DNA from: JAGVSR01 sp963825555
GTDB taxonomy: Bacteria > Pseudomonadota > Alphaproteobacteria > Rhizobiales > Hyphomicrobiaceae
Assembly: GCA_963825555.1 (NCBI GenBank)
Contig: CAWGTZ010000028.1
Span: forward strand, 1 to 64,000
Direction: 5' to 3'
DNA: 64,000 nucleotides
The translations under genes were made by a program, and so were the position numbers. This document shows, piece by piece, positions 54,905 to 64,000 of the stretch (positions are counted from its first letter, which is position 1; every line of letters starts with the position of its first letter). The notes beneath the pieces were generated by a model, which was not told the origin of the DNA, searched no databases, and saw nothing but the letters and a program-made list of their open reading frames with translations.

Positions 54905-55041
54905 GGACTACCACCGGCAGGGCGCACCACTCCAATTTCGGGCCGCCTTCTGGATATGCTTGCTTTTGCCGTAATCCTCGCCCATTCCCTGACGGGGACC
55001 GAAGCAAGCCCATTCCTACCGACGCGGGAGAGAGAGCCGCC

Positions 55042-55263
55042 ATGACCTACATTGCCATTTGGGGGTTGACTGCCATCCTCTCGGCCATCATCGGCGGTGC
55101 CTTGGCCGCCATGAAAAATCGCGACTACTCCGCCTGGGCGGCGTGGTGCTTCATCATTCCGCCGCTGGTGATCGCAATCCTCCTTACCCCGAAAAATACC
55201 GGACCCGCCCCCCAGCGCCGCCGCCTGGGCGACGATGGCGACCCGGAAGGCCGTTTCCTGTAA
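55042..55263 (+). CDS. Small membrane protein, unknown
   Basis: A 73-residue protein with two hydrophobic segments, about 3-22 (IAIWGLTAILSAIIGGALAA) and 31-47 (AWAAWCFIIPPLVIAILL), and a short charged C-terminal tail rich in Arg and Asp. GGGAGAGAGAG precedes ATG 55042. The layout resembles short phage-shock or PLDc_N-like membrane proteins, but no family is claimed. It ends 16 bp from the ppdK stop on the other strand. Confidence 0.7.
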   Translation: MTYIAIWGLTAILSAIIGGALAAMKNRDYSAWAAWCFIIPPLVIAILLTPKNTGPAPQRRRLGDDGDPEGRFL

Positions 55264-55278
55264 AGACACGCAAACTCT

Positions 55279-57966
<2,688 letters not shown>

Positions 57967-58210
57967 CGCGCCGCCGTTTCTGCTCAAGTGCCGCCGTACG
58001 GCCTCTCAGGGGACTGACCTCTGCAGATTCCGGCCGCTACGGGAGAATGGCCTCGCGACGCTTGGCGCCACGACTTCGCCCCCGCATGCTGGCATAGCAG
58101 GTCACACGCAGGGGCAAAAGGCGCGCATCTGTCGCTTTCGCATGATCCTACGCCAAATCCGACCCGCTTCCCCGTTCGTTAGCCTCAGAACACCAGACGT
58201 GAACCCCACC

Positions 58211-59611
58211 ATGAACAAGCATTTGCCCGCAGTCCTCGACCGATTGGAGAAGAACCACGATGCGGGCCTCGCCCGCTTGTTTGATCTTCTGCGCATCGAC
58301 AGCGTCTCGACCGACCCCGCGTTTGCCCCGTCCTGTCGCAAGGCGGCCGAGTGGTGCGCGGCGGCTTTGCGCGAGATCGGCTTTGACGCCTCCGTGCGCG
58401 AGACGACTGGCCATCCCATGGTCGTCGGGCACGACCGCCCAACGCGCGCGGCCGGCACTCCGCACGTTCTCTTCTACGGCCATTACGACGTGCAGCCCGC
58501 CGACCCATTGGAGCTATGGACGAGTGCGCCGTTCGAGCCGCACATTGCGCAGGAGCCCGTCAACGGCCCCGTGATCGTCGCGCGCGGCGCGCAGGATAAC
58601 AAGGGTCAGCTGATGACCTTCTTCGAGGCCGCGCGCGCCTGGAAGGAGGAGGCGGGCGAACTGCCGATCGCGGTCTCCGTCATGCTCGAAGGCGAAGAGG
58701 AATGCGGCTCGCCCTCGCTGCCCGAATTCCTGAAAACCTCGGGTGAGGAACTGAAGGCCGATCTGGTCCTCGTCTGCGACACCGGTCAGTGGGACAAGGA
58801 CACACCGGCCATAACCACCATGTTGCGCGGCCTGGCTGGCACCGAAGCCATCGTGACCGGTCCGTCGCGCGATTTGCATTCGGGCATGTACGGCGGTCCC
58901 GCCATCAACCCCATACGCGCCCTCGCCAAGGCGATTGCCTCGATCCACGACGATGACGGACGCATCGTCGTCCCCGGGTTCCTCGACGGGATCATCCCGT
59001 TGCCGCCCGAGCAGAAAGCTCAGTGGAACGCCCTCGCGTCGAACGCTGAAGGACCGTTCCTCTCATCCGTCGGGCTAAAGACCCCGGCGGGCGAAAAGGG
59101 CTGCTCGCTCATCGAGCAGCTCTGGGCGCGCCCCACCGTGGAGTTCAACGGCATCACCGGCGGGTACCAGGGTGTCGGCTCCAAGACCGTCATCCCGTCG
59201 CAGGCGTCGGTGAAGATCACCTGCCGGCTCGTACCCGGACAGGACCCCGACCGCTGCCTGAAGCTGCTGCAGGACCACATCCGCGCCAACCTGCCGGCTG
59301 ATTGCACTGTCGAGTTCATCGGCACGCGGGGGAGTGCCGCGGTCGGCTTCGACACCACGGCGCCGGCCGTGCGCGCAGCTGCGAAGGCCCTCGAAGAGGA
59401 ATGGCGCAGGCCAGCCGTTCTCATGGGGTGCGGCGGGTCAATCCCGATCGTGACCTCATTCAAGGATGCCCTCGGCATGGACAGCCTGCTCGTGGGCTAT
59501 GGCCTCGACGATGACCGCATCCACAGCCCCAACGAGAAGTACAACCTGTCGAGCTTCCGTAAAGGCGCGCGCAGCTGGGCGCGCATCCTGGCCGCTCTCG
59601 CCGAGGCGTAA
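58211..59611 (+). CDS. M20 family dipeptidase/metallopeptidase
   Basis: A 466-residue di-zinc peptidase resembling carnosinase-like cytosolic dipeptidases. Metal and catalytic positions are visible: His/Asp in YGHYDVQP, Asp in GAQDNKGQ, the catalytic Glu and a metal Glu in EGEEECGS, Asp in CDTGQW, and the C-terminal His in RIHSPNEKYN. The dimerisation domain spans about 200-360. Specificity is unknown. ATG 58211 (MNKHLPAVLDRLEKN) fits homologs better than 58142. It is divergent from ppdK. Confidence 0.9.
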   Translation: MNKHLPAVLDRLEKNHDAGLARLFDLLRIDSVSTDPAFAPSCRKAAEWCAAALREIGFDASVRETTGHPMVVGHDRPTRAAGTPHVLFYGHYDVQPADPLELWTSAPFEPHIAQEPVNGPVIVARGAQDNKGQLMTFFEAARAWKEEAGELPIAVSVMLEGEEECGSPSLPEFLKTSGEELKADLVLVCDTGQWDKDTPAITTMLRGLAGTEAIVTGPSRDLHSGMYGGPAINPIRALAKAIASIHDDDGRIVVPGFLDGIIPLPPEQKAQWNALASNAEGPFLSSVGLKTPAGEKGCSLIEQLWARPTVEFNGITGGYQGVGSKTVIPSQASVKITCRLVPGQDPDRCLKLLQDHIRANLPADCTVEFIGTRGSAAVGFDTTAPAVRAAAKALEEEWRRPAVLMGCGGSIPIVTSFKDALGMDSLLVGYGLDDDRIHSPNEKYNLSSFRKGARSWARILAALAEA

Positions 59612-59732
59612 AAGGCGCTTCGTCCGCAGCAAGGCAACTCTGGCGTTCTGAGACGTTGCGCAAACACATTCCCCCGCTATGTTGCGCCGTTCTCCGTGGT
59701 CGGGGCCGCTCCAATTCGTCGCCAACAAGGAT

Positions 59733-60533
59733 ATGTTTCTGCTGATGCCCGCCTTCCTGCCCCGCATTCTCTTTTGCGCCGGATTTCTAATGGCCGCGTT
59801 CGCGCACCAAGCGCAGGCCCAGCTGAGATGGGATTCGGATGACCGGGACACCCAGACTAGGAACGTCGCCGGTGAGTTCGATTACTATGCCCTGGTCCTG
59901 TCGTGGAGCCCGACACATTGCGCCACGCCCGAAGGCCAAGACGACAACTTGCAGTGCAACCGTCACGACGGTCGCCGCTATGCCTTCATCCTGCATGGCC
60001 TCTGGCCGCAGTACGAGAAGGGCTATCCGGAGTTCTGCCGCACCCGCCGCAGGCCGTTCGTTCCCCAACCGCTCATCGACAGCATGCTCGACATCATGCC
60101 GAGCCCAAAACTCGTGATCCACGAGTATCGCAAGCACGGGACCTGCTCGGGGCTCGATCCCGCCGGCTACTACCAGGTGTCACGCCAGCTTTTCAGCTCA
60201 ATCCGGATCCCCGAGCGCTACGTCAATCCGTTCGAGACGCAATACCTCTCTCCGCGCGAGCTACAGCGCGACTTCATCGTGGCCAACCCCCAACTGCGGC
60301 CAGACATGATCGCCGTAAGCTGCGCGCGCGGGCCGCGGGGGCGCTTGCGCGAGATCCGGATCTGCTTCTCCAAGGATGGCAAGCCGCGCTCCTGCGGGTC
60401 GAACGAGAATCAGAGGCGACTCTGTTCGATAGACGATATGGCCGTGCCGCCCGTCCGCTCGACCAAACGCGACCCGAACAAGGGATTCTTCGGCGGGTCC
60501 TCCTCCAGTTCGCCATTGCCAGGTCCGCGCTGA
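59733..60533 (+). CDS. Ribonuclease T2 family protein
   Basis: A protein of about 266 residues, exported, that should cleave RNA via 2',3'-cyclic phosphates. A signal peptide covers about 1-30 (FLPRILFCAGFLMAAFAHQAQA). The two catalytic segments are intact: CAS I FILHGLWPQ and CAS II HEYRKHGTCSG, with histidines in each. Extra cysteines suggest disulfides. The C-terminal tail with SSSSSPLPG appears disordered. The start could also be ATG 59745 or 59679. A role in RNA scavenging is inferred. Confidence 0.9.
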   Translation: MFLLMPAFLPRILFCAGFLMAAFAHQAQAQLRWDSDDRDTQTRNVAGEFDYYALVLSWSPTHCATPEGQDDNLQCNRHDGRRYAFILHGLWPQYEKGYPEFCRTRRRPFVPQPLIDSMLDIMPSPKLVIHEYRKHGTCSGLDPAGYYQVSRQLFSSIRIPERYVNPFETQYLSPRELQRDFIVANPQLRPDMIAVSCARGPRGRLREIRICFSKDGKPRSCGSNENQRRLCSIDDMAVPPVRSTKRDPNKGFFGGSSSSSPLPGPR

Positions 60534-60670
60534 GGCGCGCACCGTGAAATCCGCGCCGCGGAAAAAAGACCGCCCGGCAAAGCGAGACGACTGTGGAGAG
60601 CGCCCGATCCACACGATGATCCGCACCCGCCTGCTTGCCTGTGCCCTGCCGCATCCCCCAGACTCCCCTC

Positions 60671-61147
60671 ATGATTCGGGGAATTCAGGCAGACAGAACA
60701 GGGATGGCCGGTGCCCGCTCGCAGCGACGTGACGCAGCGGGCTGGCTGCATCCGGCGTCCTGGGTTGCGTTTGGGTTCCTGGCCGGCGTCGTCTTCTGGC
60801 ATCTCGTGGGATTTTGGGATTTCGTCAGCAAAGCCGTCTTCCGCACCGGAACGGATGCACCGCTTACCGTCACTGCCAAGGCCGTGGTGCCGCCGCCCGT
60901 GAAGCCGCTCGTCGCCGGTAACGCACGCACGGCTGCCGGGGCCCACAAGCCCAGTTGCGTCGTCCTCGTCCTCGACAGGATCGGCGGTGCCACCCGGCAA
61001 GCGGCTTGCCCGGCCAAGACCTTCCATCACCGCAACGGGGGCGTGGGGATCAAGCGGGACCGGGAGCGGCCCATCCGTCCAGAAAATGCCGGGGGCCTCG
61101 CCGGATGGTCGACCCAGCTCGCGCCTCAAATGGCCAATCCTCGTTGA
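60671..61147 (+). CDS. Hypothetical single-pass membrane protein
   Basis: A protein of about 158 residues. One hydrophobic helix near the N-terminus (WVAFGFLAGVVFWHLVGFW) is followed by a Pro/Ala/Val-rich linker, then a small domain with three cysteines (SCVVLVLDR, AACPAK). No family recognised. The start is uncertain: ATG 60671, ATG 60704 and a TTG at 60635 share the frame and none has a strong ribosome site. Confidence 0.55.
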   Translation: MIRGIQADRTGMAGARSQRRDAAGWLHPASWVAFGFLAGVVFWHLVGFWDFVSKAVFRTGTDAPLTVTAKAVVPPPVKPLVAGNARTAAGAHKPSCVVLVLDRIGGATRQAACPAKTFHHRNGGVGIKRDRERPIRPENAGGLAGWSTQLAPQMANPR

Positions 61148-61276
61148 GCGTCGAAAAAATCTTCAATCTGCTCCACGGCTTAACCTCCCATTAGCCATAA
61201 CGGCTCAGACTGTAGAGGACGAAGGATCCGGTGCGTTCCCTTGGCCGGCCTCGTTGATCGAGTTTGAGGCGTTCGC

Positions 61277-61768
61277 ATGTTTGACTTCCTGAGTAGACTA
61301 ATCAGTCTTTTCCGGCGTGAGGCTTCGGAAGGTCTGGCCATGTCCGCCGGCGCTGCGCCCTCGGGTCTGAGGCCGATGACGACCGCTCCCACCATCGAGT
61401 GGGTCAGCTTCGAAAAGGCGGCGGTCGAGATCATCGCGGCCAGAACAACGGCACCGGCCGCGCCCCGCCCGGCTGTTCCCGCCGCCAGCGCCGGACTCAT
61501 GGCAGCGCGCCTTCAGTCGGTCGCAAGGCTGAACCCCCCGTCTGCACTGGCACGCAAGAAGTCCCTCCGCTCCCCCGCTCACAAACCCCGCCCGGTGCAG
61601 ATCCATTCGGCTCCAAAGCGCCGCGCGGACGCCAAGAGCGGATTGGTGCTGGAGCGTATGCAGAAGATGGCGCCGCTGCCGAGCGCTGAAATCATCGATC
61701 TGGATGCCGAGCGCCGCGCCCGCCGGATCCAGGCAGTTCAGGCTGAACTGGCGGCCATCTTTCAATAG
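61277..61768 (+). CDS. Hypothetical basic protein
   Basis: A 163-residue Ala/Arg/Pro-rich protein with an amphipathic N-terminus (MFDFLSRLISLFRREA) and a charged C-terminal helix (DLDAERRARRIQAVQAELAAIF). The middle is low in complexity and probably disordered. No family recognised. Support is the clean start and normal codon usage; confidence is moderate only. Confidence 0.5.
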   Translation: MFDFLSRLISLFRREASEGLAMSAGAAPSGLRPMTTAPTIEWVSFEKAAVEIIAARTTAPAAPRPAVPAASAGLMAARLQSVARLNPPSALARKKSLRSPAHKPRPVQIHSAPKRRADAKSGLVLERMQKMAPLPSAEIIDLDAERRARRIQAVQAELAAIFQ

Positions 61769-61834
61769 ACCCCACTCAACGGATCAGTAGGGCGCTGACC
61801 GCCGGCAATCGGCCGTTGGAGCCTGCGTTAGCCC

Positions 61835-62590
61835 CTAGGCGGACTTGCGCATGCGCTCCACCCGCCAGGATTCTGGTGCCCGGGCCACAATGCCTAGACC
61901 AGCGGGCGCCGAAGACGGCTCCAGACGCGTCGGATCCAGGCTCCATTTCCGCGCCACCTGCATAACGTGATCCTCGGTCGGATGAAGGATCAAAGGACCG
62001 CCGGCGTCACCGCGCCGGTCGCGCACGCCGCGCAATTCGAACAGCTTCAGGCCCAGCGTGCGCTCTTCCTTCGTGGTCTTGCCCTTGCTCCAGATCACGC
62101 CTTCGTCACCGACGGCAAAGGCGCGCACGATGCGACCGTCGAGCATGCGTGCCCAAGCGAAGAAATCGACCGGCGGAAAGGCCATGAAGTACTGCACCTC
62201 GACGAAGCGCCCGCCGAGATCGACAAGAAGCGGCGTCGCCTTATCCACGAACATTCGGCCCAACGGCTGGGGCAGCGGCAAGCCGACCACGAACGTCCAG
62301 CCATTCACCGGCGGCGACACGAACACGTGCCGCTCTCCCAGCCGGGCATCGTAGACGGTGCCGATTCCAGAGTTCCAGTTGCACGGCTGCGGGGCGGCCA
62401 GAGCCAGGGCCTCGACCACGGCGGCCGTGTCACGCGTGCGAATGGCAAGCCACGCCATCCGGTAGCCGAACGGCTTTGGACTGTCGGGCTCCGTCGGATA
62501 GATGACACGGCCCGCAGCCAGTTGGGGCGCGAACCATCTGGCCGCCAGCGCGACCGTCACCGACACGAGGATGAAAATCGTCAGAATCAC
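61835..62590 (-). CDS. Hypothetical exported or membrane-anchored protein
   Basis: A 251-residue protein with an N-terminal hydrophobic helix (about 2-22, ILTIFILVSVTVALAARWF) acting as signal anchor. A globular domain follows, with VVGLPLPQ, FVEVQYFMAFPPVDFFAWARML and GVIWSKGK. The sequence is well ordered with conserved-looking aromatic positions, but I do not recognise the family. It faces the structured-RNA candidate and the TIGR00266 gene across a 520-bp gap. Confidence 0.7.
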   Translation of the reverse strand: MILTIFILVSVTVALAARWFAPQLAAGRVIYPTEPDSPKPFGYRMAWLAIRTRDTAAVVEALALAAPQPCNWNSGIGTVYDARLGERHVFVSPPVNGWTFVVGLPLPQPLGRMFVDKATPLLVDLGGRFVEVQYFMAFPPVDFFAWARMLDGRIVRAFAVGDEGVIWSKGKTTKEERTLGLKLFELRGVRDRRGDAGGPLILHPTEDHVMQVARKWSLDPTRLEPSSAPAGLGIVARAPESWRVERMRKSA

Positions 62591-63111
62591 GTTGGCCCCC
62601 GGATGAGGGCAGTTAAGGGAGCGGGCCGCGGCCGATCAAGCGTGCGGAGCAGGTTTCGCAGGAAAAAGGGTGGTCGGATCGTTCCGGTGGCTCACTGACG
62701 TACCGGGCCAGACCAGAGCAAACGAGGCCAACCTGCGGACCCTTGACAGGCAGCGGGGGCAGATCCTGCGACCCGCGGGCTGGCCTCTAGCTGCTCGTGC
62801 GGACTGAGCCTCGAGAGAGGGCGAGAGGCTCGAGTTCCGTTGCCGGTCTCGGTACCCGGCCGCCCCGCCGACAAAGCGATCACTACGCACGGGGCCAGCC
62901 GGCCATCGCCGACGCCGCCTCTATAGGGAACCCAGATGACACGGCTCCAACGGCTCTATGTCACAAACATGACAGGAGAAGTTCACCGCGCGCCTGATCG
63001 GCGTGGAGCGCCCTGATGATGACAAAATCCTCAACAATTCCGGGTACTGCTGAGTACCAAACGCGTCTCTTCCACCCCTGGATCCGTTGCCCCTGACGAG
63101 GAGAAAACATC
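62591..63111. other. Long intergenic region
   Basis: About 520 bp between divergent genes. No convincing protein-coding frame. It contains the structured-RNA candidate at 62701-62858 and presumably the promoters of both flanking genes. Confidence 0.6.
62701..62858. ncRNA. Candidate structured RNA, unassigned
   Basis: Several nested pairings occur within about 160 bases. An outer stem pairs CCGGG (62703-62707) with CCCGG near 62855, supported by GACC with GGTC. An inner arm pairs GAGCA and GAGGCCA (62715-62730) with TGGCCTC and TGCTC (62780-62796). A separate hairpin GAGCCTC/GAGGCTC lies at 62806-62830. The closing stem, bubble with a side hairpin and long terminal arm resemble 6S RNA, but I could not match conserved 6S bases. 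Strand is not determined. Confidence 0.35.
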
Positions 63112-63957
63112 ATGGCTGGCACGACATCGGTCCCCGGCTTTGGCCGCCGCGGCAGCATCCGCCCCGGATCCGACGTGGTCGACTTCGAGATCAAGGGCCA
63201 GGAGATGCAGTTCGTCGAGGTCGAACTCGATCCCGGCGAGAGTGCCATCGCCGAAGCCGGGTCCATGATGTTCAAGGATGCGCCGGTTCACATGGATACG
63301 ATCTTCGGCGACGGATCGCATGCCAGCAAAGGGTTCGGTTCCAAGCTCTGGAGCGCGGGCAAGCGCCTCCTGACCGGCGAAAGCCTGTTCATGACCGTCT
63401 TCACCCACCAGGGCCAGGGCAAGGCCCGCGTGGCCTTTGCAGGCCCCTATCCCGGAAGAATCCTGGCGTTCCATCTCGGTGAAATGGGTGGCGAGCTGAT
63501 TGCGCAGAAGGACAGTTTTCTGGCGGCCGCCAAGGGCGTCACCGTGGGCATTCACTTCCAGAAGCGGATCATGACCGGCCTCTTCGGCGGCGAGGGCTTC
63601 ATCATGCAGAAGCTGGAGGGCGACGGTTACGTCTTCGTCCATTTCGGCGGCGCCATTATCCAGCGGGAACTGGCGCCGGGCGAGGTCCTGCATGTGGACA
63701 CGGGCTGCGTGGCCGCCATGACCCCCGGCGTCGATTTCGACATCGTGCGCGCGGGCTCGGTCAAGTCCATGATTTTCGGCGGCGAGGGCGTATTCTTCGC
63801 CGAGCTGCGCGGCCCCGGTACGGTCTGGCTCCAGAGCCTGCCGTTCTCACGCCTCGCAGGCCGCATCCTGGCCAATGCCGGCCCGGCAGGCGGGCATGGC
63901 GAGGGCTCGGTGCTCGGCCCGCTGGGCGGGATGTTCGACGGTGACAACAGCGCTTGA
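63112..63957 (+). CDS. TIGR00266/AIM24 family protein
   Basis: A 281-residue protein of the TIGR00266 (DUF124, AIM24-like) family, a beta-rich trimeric fold of unknown function in bacteria. Family features include FEIKGQEMQFVEVELDPGES, IAEAGSMMFKD, GGEGFIMQKLEGDG, GEVLHVDTGCVAAM and FGGEGVFFAELRGPG. A Gly-rich tail ends the protein. GAGGAG lies 8-9 bases before the ATG. It is the last complete gene in the window. Confidence 0.9.
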   Translation: MAGTTSVPGFGRRGSIRPGSDVVDFEIKGQEMQFVEVELDPGESAIAEAGSMMFKDAPVHMDTIFGDGSHASKGFGSKLWSAGKRLLTGESLFMTVFTHQGQGKARVAFAGPYPGRILAFHLGEMGGELIAQKDSFLAAAKGVTVGIHFQKRIMTGLFGGEGFIMQKLEGDGYVFVHFGGAIIQRELAPGEVLHVDTGCVAAMTPGVDFDIVRAGSVKSMIFGGEGVFFAELRGPGTVWLQSLPFSRLAGRILANAGPAGGHGEGSVLGPLGGMFDGDNSA

Positions 63958-64000
63958 AACGGGGCGAGAACCCCATTCTGACCCCCAAACAAAAACGGGA

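Noticed and set aside
60544..60732. 62-residue frame after the RNase T2 gene
   Set aside because: GTG start, no good ribosome site, composition like random GC-rich sequence, and overlap with the better-supported membrane-protein frame.

Overview
The window is a chromosomal segment of a high-GC alphaproteobacterium, most likely from the order Hyphomicrobiales (inferred). The support is a set of lineage-typical genes: an RcdA-type DUF1465 protein next to a DUF1192 protein, a TIGR02301 protein, a NadQ-like regulator beside nadABC, a cysteine-free ribosomal protein L31, and a histone-deacetylase-like/xseB/dxs cluster with tlyA nearby. Genes are dense, on both strands, and mostly housekeeping. No tRNA, rRNA, CRISPR array or prophage was seen. 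The family cannot be fixed from the sequence alone.

Layout. 1-1616: a decayed IS1182-like element with matching 22-bp ends, followed by about 500 bp without a convincing gene. 2147-9186: two RNA methyltransferases, a stand-alone AICAR-transformylase-like protein, prs, a two-repeat lipoprotein and pgeF. 9242-14761: midA, galE, galU and a MotA/MotB-like pair. 14785-19499: an ABC exporter, rpmE, rcdA, a DUF1192 protein and a quinone oxidoreductase. 19938-26373: aroC, a PQQ dehydrogenase, a PP-loop ATPase divergent from a CobB sirtuin, then a RumA-like methyltransferase and tlyA. 26410-31787: DUF4399 and DoxX genes meeting at a terminator, dxs, xseB, a histone-deacetylase-like amidohydrolase and an SDR. 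31843-35895: an acyl-CoA dehydrogenase/enoyl-CoA hydratase operon ending in a frameshifted membrane-protein gene. 35980-45514: Sua5, a D-2-hydroxyacid dehydrogenase, an orphan formyltransferase, a Clp_N/coiled-coil protein, an SRAP protein, small conserved proteins, a LysE exporter and an L,D-transpeptidase. 45588-50935: dihydroorotase, YgfZ, an AhpD-like protein, Tag, an HD hydrolase and the NadQ-like regulator. 51154-54904: two identical palindromes and nadABC. 55042-63957: ppdK, an M20 peptidase, RNase T2, hypothetical proteins and a TIGR00266 protein.

Cooperating groups. The NadQ-like protein, two ATGCTC-N5-GAGCAT boxes and nadABC form a de novo NAD regulatory unit. galE and galU are divergent and supply UDP-sugars. 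The MotA/MotB-like pair looks like a proton-driven envelope motor. The acyl-CoA genes form a beta-oxidation-type operon.

No clear multi-gene novel system was found. The best leads are the AICAR-transformylase homolog lacking its catalytic lysine, the MotAB-like pair with a long coiled coil, the Clp_N/coiled-coil protein, a structured-RNA candidate near 62.7-62.9 kb, and the frameshifted membrane-protein gene.
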